From: JAFGMQ01 sp036733345 | GTDB taxonomy: Bacteria; Desulfobacterota; DSM-4660; Desulfatiglandales; Desulfatiglandaceae | Assembly: GCA_036733345.1 (NCBI GenBank) | Contig: DAINAR010000039.1 | Location: 1 to 29,244, forward strand | Length of the DNA: 29,244 bases | Direction: 5' to 3' | Shown: in pieces, positions 17,178 to 25,264 of the stretch | Layout of the letters: every line of letters begins with the position of its first letter | Numbering within the stretch: the stretch's first letter is position 1 | Program-made: the position numbers and the translations under genes | The notes under the pieces: generated by a model | Database searches by the model: none | What the model saw: the letters and a program-made list of their open reading frames with translations, nothing else | Told to the model about the DNA's origin: nothing

Positions 17178-18125
17178 TTAATAATTAAATACCTTCTTAA
17201 AGATCGATATTCCCTCTTCCAGTTTATTAATGGATAAAAGGTCTCCTGAGCTTAAGAAGTTTGAAACCTGCTGATGAAAACCCGGTTTAAAATCAGTATC
17301 TAAACGTTCGTTAATTTCTATATCCTCTACTATGAATCCATTCTTTTTCTGTTGCTTTAGCTTTTCCATAGGAGACAACATCAGTTTTCTCTTCTCTGTC
17401 ATTATTTCGATATTCCACCTGCCAGGGGCACCCCAATTGGCATGATAGGTGAAAGGAACCCCCGCTAAAGTCTCTCCCATCCCGGTGAAAACAGATCCCG
17501 CCTCATGCCAGCTTACCTTATCTCCGTACTGTCTACACTCGATCCACGCTGGTTTTCCGGCAATGTAGAAAGCTGTATCTATCACATGGGAACTATTAGC
17601 CATCCCCCAATATTTGAGGGTGTTCTCATCATAGTTGGCAGGGGTGATTTTAAAAATAGCCTCAGTGAAATCAAAATGGAATGACAAGACCCCTCCGTCT
17701 TCAACTATTAATTCTTTTGCTTTAAGTACAGATTGATAAGTTCTACGGTTATAGGCTATGAAGACGTTGGAATTATGAATGCAAGCCATTTGTTTAATCA
17801 CGGATGCATCATCAGAATAAAAGGTGAGAGGTTTTTCGGCCATAATATTTTTACATCCTGCCTGAATTAAAAGTTTGGTGCATAATGACAAGCTCTCTAT
17901 AGGCGTGGCTACAATTGCATAAGTGGGCATTTTAAAATTGTTTAGCCTGTTTTCCAGACCCCCTGTTAAAACTTCAATATCCGGATAGATCCGTTTTAAA
18001 TCTGACGCCTTGTCTTCACCCCTTGTGATTACTATCGGGACTTTATGCTGTGCCAGAAGTACTTTTATATATTCTTTTGCTATTGTACCAGCGCCTACAA
18101 TCAGTACTCTCAGGTTATCGGACAT
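17178..18125 (-). CDS. Gfo/Idh/MocA-family oxidoreductase (third in the block)
   Basis: This 315-residue protein starts at an ATG. The Rossmann motif VLIVGAGTIAKEY at 7-19 binds NAD(P), and the family signature EKP is present at 97-99 (AEKPLTF). The C-terminal half (WGMANSSHVIDTAFYIAGKPAW and following) is the substrate-binding alpha/beta domain, with the SSHVIDT His in the usual catalytic region. It should oxidise or reduce a sugar, often at C3, with a bound or free nicotinamide. Its start overlaps the previous oxidoreductase by 16 bases. It is the last intact gene of the nonulosonate run; 112 bases separate it from the broken acetyltransferase. Substrate unknown; partnership with the neighbouring oxidoreductases is inferred from order. 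Confidence 0.87.
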   Translation of the reverse strand: MSDNLRVLIVGAGTIAKEYIKVLLAQHKVPIVITRGEDKASDLKRIYPDIEVLTGGLENRLNNFKMPTYAIVATPIESLSLCTKLLIQAGCKNIMAEKPLTFYSDDASVIKQMACIHNSNVFIAYNRRTYQSVLKAKELIVEDGGVLSFHFDFTEAIFKITPANYDENTLKYWGMANSSHVIDTAFYIAGKPAWIECRQYGDKVSWHEAGSVFTGMGETLAGVPFTYHANWGAPGRWNIEIMTEKRKLMLSPMEKLKQQKKNGFIVEDIEINERLDTDFKPGFHQQVSNFLSSGDLLSINKLEEGISIFKKVFNY

Positions 18126-19087
18126 ATATCAGTAATCGATTTTGATACTTTATTATAGTGGGTTAATACCATTTTTATAAAAGGAATATGCAAGGTTGAT
18201 GAGACGCCGAAAGGAGTCAATTCACAACTTCCTGTCTCAAATAACTGTTCTGTTATGATATTTGTTAATTGGCTCTGATAGAGCACATTAAACACTATCT
18301 CTCCAGCTTTCCATTCCTGAGAGATTTCTTCCTTATAGGCTTTACCCAATCCTTCAGAAATGGTCAATCTAAACCGTTCAGTTGAAATCCTTACAGATAT
18401 GTTGGGAGGCCCCTCTTTATAACAGGTTAAACTTAATGAATTGCCTCCTGAAGAGTACCCTGTAATATTACCTACTATTTCAATATAACCTGACCTTTTG
18501 CTCTTTATGATTTCTTTCTGCAGGTTGTTATGCCATCTGAATATGTCTGCACCTGTCAGATAACTAAAAAGGTCAATGAAATGGATGCCATTGCATGCTA
18601 ATCCCCAGCTATTCCCAATTATTTCCATTTGGACAGGAGTATCTGGAGTTATTGAAGTTTTAACCTCTTTATAAAAATCATACATCCTTCTTGGGCAGTT
18701 AACGAAAGCCTGAGTGTTGTGTTTCTGTAAAAGATCCTCAATTAACTTGTAGTCATTCAAGGCCTGAAACAAGACTTTTTCCAATACTAAATATTTAACC
18801 TCTTTAGCTTTTAATAACGACTGAATAACGTGAGCACGAATATCTGCTGTTGTAGCAATTATAGCCAGGTTGAATTTATCTGTGGTCAACTTCTCTATAC
18901 TACTGCAAAAACTCGTTTGGTGTCGTTCATAGCCGGCAACCGATTCGAATCTCTGCCTTGCAGTTAGTAAGTTAGCCTCATTGGGGTCAACCAAGTATAA
19001 ATAGCATGGCTCCTTAAGCAACGCCAATGCTTGCAAATGTCTGCTGCCTATTTGACCAGCACCAATAATCAGTATATTTCTTCTCAA
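18110..19087 (-). CDS. Gfo/Idh/MocA-family oxidoreductase with altered EKP motif
   Basis: This protein has 325 residues from a TTG at 19087, which overlaps the SDR stop as TTGA and gives MRRNILIIGAGQIGSRHLQAL, a typical opening. A GTG at 19099 would add four residues. Residues 5-16 form the nucleotide-binding loop. The usual EKP signature reads EKV at 103-105, losing the proline that shapes the cofactor pocket. The second domain includes SWGLACNGIHFIDLFSYLTGAD, with a His in the normal active-site region. It is one of three family members in the same run and may form a pair with the one downstream (16-base overlap). The altered motif could mean changed chemistry or a structural role. The substrate is not identifiable. 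Confidence 0.85.
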   Translation of the reverse strand: MRRNILIIGAGQIGSRHLQALALLKEPCYLYLVDPNEANLLTARQRFESVAGYERHQTSFCSSIEKLTTDKFNLAIIATTADIRAHVIQSLLKAKEVKYLVLEKVLFQALNDYKLIEDLLQKHNTQAFVNCPRRMYDFYKEVKTSITPDTPVQMEIIGNSWGLACNGIHFIDLFSYLTGADIFRWHNNLQKEIIKSKRSGYIEIVGNITGYSSGGNSLSLTCYKEGPPNISVRISTERFRLTISEGLGKAYKEEISQEWKAGEIVFNVLYQSQLTNIITEQLFETGSCELTPFGVSSTLHIPFIKMVLTHYNKVSKSITDICPIT

Positions 19088-19821
19088 ATGGCCGTCCACC
19101 CCCCGTCAACAATTAGATTATGACCTGTTATGTATTTTGCTTCATCGGAAAGCAGGAACGATACTGCTGGCGCAATATCATCAGGTTTCCCCATTCTTTT
19201 CATTGGTGCCTTTTTCTCATATGCCTTTACAAATAACTCTGGCTGATTATTAAAAATACCTCCAGGCGATACGCAATTTACACGAATATTATACTGACCA
19301 TATTGTGAAGCAAGAAATCGGGTTAGATTAATTAATCCGCCCTTAATTGCCGAGTAGGCAGCAACTGGATTGATGGAAGTGCCCTCATAGATGGTAAAGT
19401 CATTACCAACCATGCCATAGATAGATGCTATATTGACGACACTTCCGGAGCTTTGTTTTCGCATTATTTTTAGCACTTGCTGAGTCATGTAGAAGTAACT
19501 GTTCAGTTGCCAATCAATATTAGTGCGCCAGGACTCAAGCTTAATGTCTTCGAAGGGCGTCCCCCAGTCTTCCGTATGGGGATAAGCATTATTGACCAAA
19601 CCGTCGATCCTGCCGAAAGTAGAAATCAGATTTTCTATTGCACTGTCAATAGATTTATTATCTGTAATATCCGTCTTGACTGTACCACTTTTCAAGTCAG
19701 TTTCCACCAGCAGATCCATGTTTATACATAATCCACCTTTCTGCTGAATATCCGATACAATAGCTTTACCGATCAGGCCCGATCCGCCCGTCACGATTAC
19801 AATCTTTTCTTTAAGTGTCAT
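19084..19821 (-). CDS. Short-chain dehydrogenase/reductase, PtmA-like
   Basis: This 245-residue classical SDR has the cofactor loop TGGSGLIG at 11-18, NNAY at 77-80, the catalytic S133 with Y156 and K160 (YSAIKGG), and the PGG segment followed by a C-terminal SDEAKYITGHNLIVDGGWT. SDRs of this kind (PtmA) accompany the GDP-linked legionaminic acid genes of Campylobacter, alongside ptmE and a CMP-sugar synthetase, which is the order seen here. The exact reaction is best left open: a sugar-alcohol/ketone oxidoreduction with NAD(P). The ATG overlaps the previous oxidoreductase stop by 4 bases (ATGA), so the two are translationally coupled and may act together. All catalytic residues are present. 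Confidence 0.88.
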   Translation of the reverse strand: MTLKEKIVIVTGGSGLIGKAIVSDIQQKGGLCINMDLLVETDLKSGTVKTDITDNKSIDSAIENLISTFGRIDGLVNNAYPHTEDWGTPFEDIKLESWRTNIDWQLNSYFYMTQQVLKIMRKQSSGSVVNIASIYGMVGNDFTIYEGTSINPVAAYSAIKGGLINLTRFLASQYGQYNIRVNCVSPGGIFNNQPELFVKAYEKKAPMKRMGKPDDIAPAVSFLLSDEAKYITGHNLIVDGGWTAI

Positions 19822-20738
19822 TTGAGACAGATTTTTAGTACTTCGTAAGCTTCATGAATATCATTCATCATTTTTCCTTGATTGCGTTCTTTTATCACAA
19901 GGTCTATGAAATATTCCATTTGCCTAAAATAGGTATCCCGAATAGTCTGCTCTGACCTGAATACAATCTCGCTATTATTTGTTATACTATTCCTTAGCAA
20001 ATCAATTGTATAAGTGTCGTCAGAACATACTAATTCAATCTGACGCTTCTTGTCTTTCCTGAAATAATTAAGAATTATATTAACTGAAAAAGTATTGTAC
20101 CCCAACAGGTAATTGGCATAGTCAATTGCACTAATTCCCAGAGAAGAGGTACTGCTTTTAAATGAACTTACTGAAACAGGCTTTCCAAAAAGCCAATATA
20201 CATAATCCAACTCATGAATTAAGTCGAGATGAACACCGCCTCCCTTCTCAGCATTTGAGCTATAAACGTTTCTAAAGTCTAAACCTGGTCTCCACTCAGG
20301 CAAAAAGGAACCACAATAAACATTGACCTCATTTACAACTAAATTCTTTAAAAGCTTTTCTTTTAAGTAGACCAAAGAATCAAGAAATCGTAAATTACAG
20401 CCCACATAAGTAATCACCTTGGCTGAAAAAATTTCTTTAACCAAAGTGCCACACTTCAAAGTATCTGATAAAGGTTTTTCAATGAATAAAGGACAATTCA
20501 AGCTTAATAATTGTTCTATTGCCTCGGTATGTTTAAAGGTGGGATTCGAAATAATTGCAAATGTATAGGGGGCCTTACTCTTTGCTTCGTTGTACGTATA
20601 AACAGAAGCCACATTCTCTATCTCTTTCGCAGTGTTTCTGCTTCTTAATGCAACTACTTCTACATTATTATCCAGCTTTAATAAAGCTTTATGATGCTTT
20701 GCAGCTACAGATCCGTATCCGATAATAAGAACCTTCAT
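19818..20738 (-). CDS. Gfo/Idh/MocA-family oxidoreductase (first in the block)
   Basis: This protein has 306 residues from the ATG at 20738, chosen because it overlaps the neuA stop as ATGA; a TTG two codons earlier is less likely. MKVLIIGYGSVAAKHH is the Rossmann loop, EKP lies at 87-89 (FIEKPLSD), and the second domain has GGGVHLDLIHELDYVYWLFG, with the conserved GGG...DLxHExD stretch of the family. It probably performs an NAD(P)-dependent step on a sugar precursor. A gene of this family in the same place is typical of ptm-type legionaminic acid clusters (PtmF position), but I cannot prove orthology. It is flanked by neuA and the SDR with 4-base overlaps on both sides. Confidence 0.88.
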   Translation of the reverse strand: MKVLIIGYGSVAAKHHKALLKLDNNVEVVALRSRNTAKEIENVASVYTYNEAKSKAPYTFAIISNPTFKHTEAIEQLLSLNCPLFIEKPLSDTLKCGTLVKEIFSAKVITYVGCNLRFLDSLVYLKEKLLKNLVVNEVNVYCGSFLPEWRPGLDFRNVYSSNAEKGGGVHLDLIHELDYVYWLFGKPVSVSSFKSSTSSLGISAIDYANYLLGYNTFSVNIILNYFRKDKKRQIELVCSDDTYTIDLLRNSITNNSEIVFRSEQTIRDTYFRQMEYFIDLVIKERNQGKMMNDIHEAYEVLKICLK

Positions 20739-21457
20739 TGCCAAGTAAAATCCAGCTTGTTATTTTCAATCAGGTAAGACAGGAACTCAAAATCAAGGGG
20801 ATGATCAAGATCAAAACATATATGTGGCATACTCCATATAAGGCTTCGATTTGTGATTGCTGAATTGAAACCCTCTGCGAAAAATTCACGTCTGTATATA
20901 TAAAATGAGGCATTCAATTCATAAACGGCAGGGGCTTCCTGTCTAGACTTGTAGGTGGTCCCATGCTTAACAAGCCTGCAATATCCCTCCTCATTTATTT
21001 CAACCATGTTAAAGTAAGGATTACGGTTGGCAGGGCTTACAGAAAAAATATTATAAGCAGCAGGCGCATTCTCAAGTGTAAGCAGTGCATTACCGATATC
21101 AACAGGTGTCCTCAATGGTGAAGTAACATCAAGATCAATAACGAAATCATAGTTTTTACGCTTTACTTTTTCCTCAAATATGAGCAGATCATGAATCACT
21201 GCAATCTTTCCTGCACTGTCAGTAGCAAGAAAATCAGGACGCATATATTCTGTTTTCAGACCAAAGTCTTGTGCTACCTTCCGAATTTCCTCACTATCAG
21301 TACTCAGAGCAATATCCGCTTTACGAACATTGAGAAACTTTTGTGCGGTCCTTATTGAATAACTTAATAAAGGAAGACCGTTCAAAAGCTTTATGTTCTT
21401 ACCTGGAATACCTTTTGAACCACCCCTGGCACATATTGTAATAAGAATATTCATCAA
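20735..21457 (-). CDS. neuA: CMP-nonulosonate cytidylyltransferase (NeuA/LegF/PtmB type)
   Basis: This 240-residue protein begins at an ATG that overlaps the ptmE stop as ATGA. The N-terminal signature ICARGGSKGIPGKNIKLLNG (about 8-27) binds CTP. LSTDSEEIRKVA, DLDVTSPLRTPVDI and the DLDHPLDFE segment near the C-terminus are typical of the CMP-acylneuraminate synthetase family. It activates the finished nine-carbon acid with CTP to give the CMP-sugar used by a transferase. With NeuB, NeuC, PtmE and LegC in the same run, CMP-legionaminic acid or a close isomer is the most likely product. No C-terminal esterase extension is present. Confidence 0.93.
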   Translation of the reverse strand: MMNILITICARGGSKGIPGKNIKLLNGLPLLSYSIRTAQKFLNVRKADIALSTDSEEIRKVAQDFGLKTEYMRPDFLATDSAGKIAVIHDLLIFEEKVKRKNYDFVIDLDVTSPLRTPVDIGNALLTLENAPAAYNIFSVSPANRNPYFNMVEINEEGYCRLVKHGTTYKSRQEAPAVYELNASFYIYRREFFAEGFNSAITNRSLIWSMPHICFDLDHPLDFEFLSYLIENNKLDFTWQ

Positions 21458-22500
21458 AACTTAATATGAGTGATGTCTTTTTGTGCCTTTAGGTAGTCCT
21501 CATGTCTGCCAATATCCAACCAATACCCAGCAAGTGCATAAGATGCGACCTTCCTGCCTGCCCTGAGTAGCATTTCTATCAGATCCGTAGCATCAAAGGA
21601 CTTATGATTTGGAATAAAATTAATAATCTCTTTCTTCATTAAATATATTCCACCGTTTGAATAATATGTATAAGTCGGCTTCTCTCGGAAATTCAGGACA
21701 TTCCCATTATTTGTTTCCAGAACAGCATAGGGTATATCGACGGCGTATGGAATTGTTACTACAGACAGATCTGCCTCCTGCTTTAAGAAGTCCAGGAAAA
21801 AGTGCTCATAATCTATATTTGTTAAAATATCTGAGTTAGCCACCAAAACATAATCATGACTTAAATTTTTAATTAGAGAAACTGCCCCGATGGTGCCAAG
21901 AGGTTCTTCTTCATAGACATATTGAATATTGATATTTCTGTTCCTGCCATCACCTCCCCAGTCTTCAATTTGATTGCCTAAATATTTTAGGCAAATCCAA
22001 AAGTCATCTATGCCAAAAAGAGCTAATCGTTCAAGATTAAATTCAATGATAGGTTTATCGCCGAGCTTCAGGAGTGGCTTAGGGATTTCATCAGTCAAAG
22101 GGCTTAGTCTTTTTCCTCGTCCTCCGGCCATGATAACCGCATCAACAGGCAAATAAGATTTAAGCTCCCTGAAGTTAATAACATTGATGACTTTGTTGTT
22201 TTTGTCAATGATGGGAAGTAGCCTGAAATTATTTTCTCTGTATTCAATGACCTTGTTCAGATCATGATCGTCTTTGCGTATAAAACGTGGATGAGATTGA
22301 ATTATCTCATCTACTGCCTGATCAATCATAATTCCTCTAAGTAATCCTCTCCGGACATCGCCATCTGTAAGCGACCCGACAAGATGATCATCGTCATCAA
22401 CCACAAAAAGGATTGCATCCTTGGCTAATATTTCAAGACGGGCAAGGGCCTCTCTGATTGTGCTCCCTGTTTTGAGGAGATGTTTTCTGAAAGTATTCAC
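21454..22500 (-). CDS. ptmE: CBS-domain sugar-1-phosphate nucleotidyltransferase, PtmE type
   Basis: This 348-residue two-part protein has two CBS motifs (about residues 8-115; ILFVVDDDDHLVGSLTDGDVRRGLL is diagnostic) followed by a nucleotidyltransferase domain. The latter has VIMAGGRGKRLSPLTDEIPKPLL at 122-144, EEEPLGTIGAVSLI, the NSDILTN metal site and the C-terminal GYWLDIGRHEDYLKA. In Campylobacter PtmE makes GDP-glucosamine from glucosamine-1-phosphate and commits carbon to the GDP-linked legionaminic acid route; the fused CBS pair is a hallmark. CBS domains usually sense adenosine ligands, so control by nucleotide level is possible. It starts 1 base after neuC and overlaps neuA by 4 bases. 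Confidence 0.9.
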   Translation of the reverse strand: MNTFRKHLLKTGSTIREALARLEILAKDAILFVVDDDDHLVGSLTDGDVRRGLLRGIMIDQAVDEIIQSHPRFIRKDDHDLNKVIEYRENNFRLLPIIDKNNKVINVINFRELKSYLPVDAVIMAGGRGKRLSPLTDEIPKPLLKLGDKPIIEFNLERLALFGIDDFWICLKYLGNQIEDWGGDGRNRNINIQYVYEEEPLGTIGAVSLIKNLSHDYVLVANSDILTNIDYEHFFLDFLKQEADLSVVTIPYAVDIPYAVLETNNGNVLNFREKPTYTYYSNGGIYLMKKEIINFIPNHKSFDATDLIEMLLRAGRKVASYALAGYWLDIGRHEDYLKAQKDITHIKF

Positions 22501-22501
22501 C

Positions 22502-23617
22502 TCATTTATGGTTTAAGGAAAGTTGTTGTTTGATGATTTGAACTATTGCTGATGCTGTGCCTCCAGTTCCGTAAACTGGTTCTACTATAGTGGTCTCGGT
22601 CTTCTCGACAACTTTTACGGCGTTAACAATGTCTCTTTCAGTAATTGGAACTGTCAATATATTTGTGGTTATAATACGACCTTTCTGCCTGTTACCCAAA
22701 TTAATCACTGGTTTCGAGAAATATGCAGCCTCGACGAATCCGCTTGATGAGTTTCCGAGCATAAATGCACAATGTTTCATTGCAGACAAATAACCTAATG
22801 AACCAAATGACTCAACGATAGTTATACTTGGCAATTCTATGGCTGCCTTTCCCAGTTCCTCGCGTATCATTAAACCCATTGTATCAGCGTTGGGCATGGT
22901 CACAATGATTTGGTACTTAGTTAGACTTCTCAACGCTTTTATTATTTCTGCAATATGATTCTTGTTAATCTCATATGCAACGGTTTCAGGATGAAAGGTG
23001 AACAAAACTGTAGGCCTGGATAAATCAATACTGTACTTCTCCCTAAATTCCGAAATCTCGAGTAGCTTTAACTGTTGGAGGGTGTCAATGCTCAATGCTC
23101 CTACATTGTAAACATAATCTTTATTGCCGGTGATTTGCAGAACACGATTCTTGTATTCCTCTGTTGAGGTAAAATGATACTTTGAAAAGCAGGTTATTGA
23201 ATGTCGGAACGCATTATCTATGGCGCCCAGGGTTGTTTCGCCGCCATGGATATGTGCCATTGGAATGTTAAAAGGTGCTGTCGCCGCCACAGCAGCAAAC
23301 ATTTCATACCTATCCCCCAAGGCAAATAGCAGATTATATTTGTTATTGGCAAAATAGGAGGAAAACTCTCGCAACGTTTCAGCCATTGCTAATGATATAT
23401 CTTTGGGTGAATCACCTATTTCCAGGTTAACAGGAACCTCACGTACGTTAAAACCATCCTTGTAAATGGTAACAACAGTATGCCCAAATCTGGCCAGTAA
23501 GTGAGCACCAAAGGCAATAACATCAGTCTCGAAAAAGGTGTCATCCTTCAGTTTATGCAGAAGAGGAAGATATATACCGTAATCTGCACGGGAACTAGTC
23601 AAGATCCCAATTTTCAT
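22502..23617 (-). CDS. neuC: Hydrolysing sugar-nucleotide 2-epimerase (NeuC/LegG type)
   Basis: This protein has 371 residues from the ATG at 23617 (MKIGILTSSRADYGIYLPLL), chosen because it overlaps the neuB stop as ATGA; an ATG at 23635 would add six residues. The family motifs LLFALGDRYEMFAAVAATA, AHIHGGETTLGAIDNAFRH, FTFHPETVAYE and LGNSSSGFVEAAYFSKPVINLGNRQKGR are all present. NeuC-type enzymes both epimerise at C2 and hydrolyse off the nucleotide, giving free ManNAc or, for LegG, 2,4-diacetamido-trideoxymannose. In this cluster the LegG reaction on a GDP-linked diacetamido sugar is expected, feeding NeuB. It is distinct from the wecB homologue at the left edge, which lacks the RADYG opening. 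Confidence 0.94.
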   Translation of the reverse strand: MKIGILTSSRADYGIYLPLLHKLKDDTFFETDVIAFGAHLLARFGHTVVTIYKDGFNVREVPVNLEIGDSPKDISLAMAETLREFSSYFANNKYNLLFALGDRYEMFAAVAATAPFNIPMAHIHGGETTLGAIDNAFRHSITCFSKYHFTSTEEYKNRVLQITGNKDYVYNVGALSIDTLQQLKLLEISEFREKYSIDLSRPTVLFTFHPETVAYEINKNHIAEIIKALRSLTKYQIIVTMPNADTMGLMIREELGKAAIELPSITIVESFGSLGYLSAMKHCAFMLGNSSSGFVEAAYFSKPVINLGNRQKGRIITTNILTVPITERDIVNAVKVVEKTETTIVEPVYGTGGTASAIVQIIKQQLSLNHK

Positions 23618-24657
23618 TTTTTCAGATGATCCCATGAAAGTAAGGTATCTGCTTCAAGTGTAACCGAAAGAGTGCGACCTATAACGTTATCTATTTCCAT
23701 TGGGGAGATGCCGCTTCCCGGGCGTTTCATAACCAAATGATCTGATGTAAGGATGGTACCGGAGGTGGTTCTGGCCTTGAGGTGAATACTTTTTCTCGCA
23801 ACTGCAATATTTGGCCTTTCAGAATCACTTGCCGCTTTTATACCGTTACCGCTCATTGCCAGTTCAATATTTCTGATAGCAGTAACCATTGATTTTAGCT
23901 CAGCGGGTTCTAAGGATGCTTTATGATCAGGTCCTGGCAGAGTACGATCAAGAGTAAAATGCTTTTCAATTACCATTGCTCCTAACGCTACTGCAGCTAT
24001 TGGAACCTCAATACCGAGCGTATGATCTGAATAGCCGACTTCTACATCCAACTCATCCCGGATTGTCAGCATGGCTTTTAAGTTAACATCCTCCATAGGG
24101 GTAGGATACTCTGTATTGCAGTGTAAAACAGTTATTTTCTGCTTATCCAGCTTCTCTTCTAAAAGAACTGCAATTGCAGCTTTTACTTCTTCCAGATTAG
24201 CCATACCTGTGCTCAGAATCACCGATTTGCCTTTTTTGGCAATATGCTGGAGATATGGTTTATTGGTTATTTCACCCGATGGAATTTTAAAAACTTCCAT
24301 TCCAAGCTGTTCAAGAAAATCAACGCTTGCTTCATCAAATGCTGATGATAAGAAACTAATTCCTTTCTTTTTACAATAACCCTTAAGCTCAATATGTGCC
24401 CCTTCGTCAAGTTCAAGCTTCTTCAACATTTTAAACTGTGATTGATCTGCTTCCCCTGTATTTTTATTCTGATAATCAGCTTTCATTGCAGATTTTGAAA
24501 CCAGATTTTTTGCCTTGAAGGTCTGAAATTTAACAAAATCTGCCCCCGCATCAGCGGCTGCGTCGATTAACCTCTTCGCAAGATCAATGTCACCATTATG
24601 ATTAACACCCGCTTCGGCAATAATGATGATTTCTGATTTAAAGTCTTCTGTTGTCAC
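23614..24657 (-). CDS. neuB: N-acylneuraminate / legionaminate synthase (NeuB/LegI)
   Basis: This 347-residue protein has a TIM barrel with IIIAEAGVNHNGDIDLAKRL near 11-30, FVKFQTFKAKNLVS, VFKIPSGEITNKPYL, LSTGMANLEEV, HCNTEYPTP, VGYSDHTLG and IEKHFTLDRTLPGPDH. A C-terminal SAF (antifreeze-like) domain of about 60 residues follows (ARKSIHLKARTTSGTILT to SWDHLKK). NeuB condenses phosphoenolpyruvate with the 2,4-diamino or ManNAc sugar to form the nine-carbon acid, with a metal bound by histidines in the barrel. Full family length, no missing motifs. Its start overlaps the acetyltransferase gene by 20 bases. LegC, PtmE and LegH neighbours favour legionaminic acid over sialic acid. Confidence 0.95.
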   Translation of the reverse strand: MTTEDFKSEIIIIAEAGVNHNGDIDLAKRLIDAAADAGADFVKFQTFKAKNLVSKSAMKADYQNKNTGEADQSQFKMLKKLELDEGAHIELKGYCKKKGISFLSSAFDEASVDFLEQLGMEVFKIPSGEITNKPYLQHIAKKGKSVILSTGMANLEEVKAAIAVLLEEKLDKQKITVLHCNTEYPTPMEDVNLKAMLTIRDELDVEVGYSDHTLGIEVPIAAVALGAMVIEKHFTLDRTLPGPDHKASLEPAELKSMVTAIRNIELAMSGNGIKAASDSERPNIAVARKSIHLKARTTSGTILTSDHLVMKRPGSGISPMEIDNVIGRTLSVTLEADTLLSWDHLKK

Positions 24658-25264
24658 AATATGTACCTGGTGTATTTAGGTCCGTCAAAACTCTTGAACC
24701 GGCAGAAATAATTACTTCGTCACTAATAGATATATTGTTTGTAAGTACTGCATTGCTACCAACGAAGCATCGATCGCCAACTTTAGTTTGCCCGTTGATG
24801 ATTGCTCCGGTTGAAATGTGGCAAAAGTCACCTACAATAGCTTCATGTTCAACTAAAGCTCCGGAATTGATAATACAGTTAACACCTATATTAGCCTCTG
24901 CGTTAATAATTGCCTTGTGCATTATGATAGTTCCTTCTCCAATTGTTGCAGACTTGGATACATAGGCATTTGGAGATATAATAGCAGGCAAACTACCGCC
25001 ACCGTTTTTAACCATGCTATATAACTTAGCCCTTTTAGCAGCCGACTTTATCTGTCCAACAGTGATCAGGTAATTGTTAATTGTCTTTAACAATATAATA
25101 AAATCATCATCTGTTCCAATGATTTCATAACCTAAGATCCTTTCACCAACTTTTTCTGGTGCGTCCAAAATACCAACGATTTGGTATTCCTCTCCTTGTT
25201 CAATTACATCAATGCATGACTTGCAGTGACCACCGCCACCGATAAGTACGATTGGTTCTTTCAT
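24638..25264 (-). CDS. NeuD/LegH-type sugar N-acetyltransferase
   Basis: This 208-residue protein has an N-terminal PglD-like nucleotide-sugar binding domain (PIVLIGGGGHCKSCIDVIE near 4-22, GYEIIGTDDDF) followed by a left-handed beta-helix of hexapeptide repeats from about residue 95. The catalytic-base histidine is probably H140 in LVEHEAIVGDFCHIS. PglD/NeuD/LegH enzymes acetylate an amino sugar with acetyl-CoA. Here the substrate would be the 4-amino sugar nucleotide made by the LegC homologue, whose stop it overlaps by 4 bases. An alternative is O-acetylation of the nonulosonate, as for NeuD. Its position between legC and neuB fits the LegH step. Confidence 0.9.
   Translation of the reverse strand: MKEPIVLIGGGGHCKSCIDVIEQGEEYQIVGILDAPEKVGERILGYEIIGTDDDFIILLKTINNYLITVGQIKSAAKRAKLYSMVKNGGGSLPAIISPNAYVSKSATIGEGTIIMHKAIINAEANIGVNCIINSGALVEHEAIVGDFCHISTGAIINGQTKVGDRCFVGSNAVLTNNISISDEVIISAGSRVLTDLNTPGTYCDNRRL

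Noticed and set aside
21454..22500. CBS domains as part of an IMP dehydrogenase-like protein
   Set aside because: They are fused to a clear sugar-phosphate nucleotidyltransferase, the PtmE arrangement.
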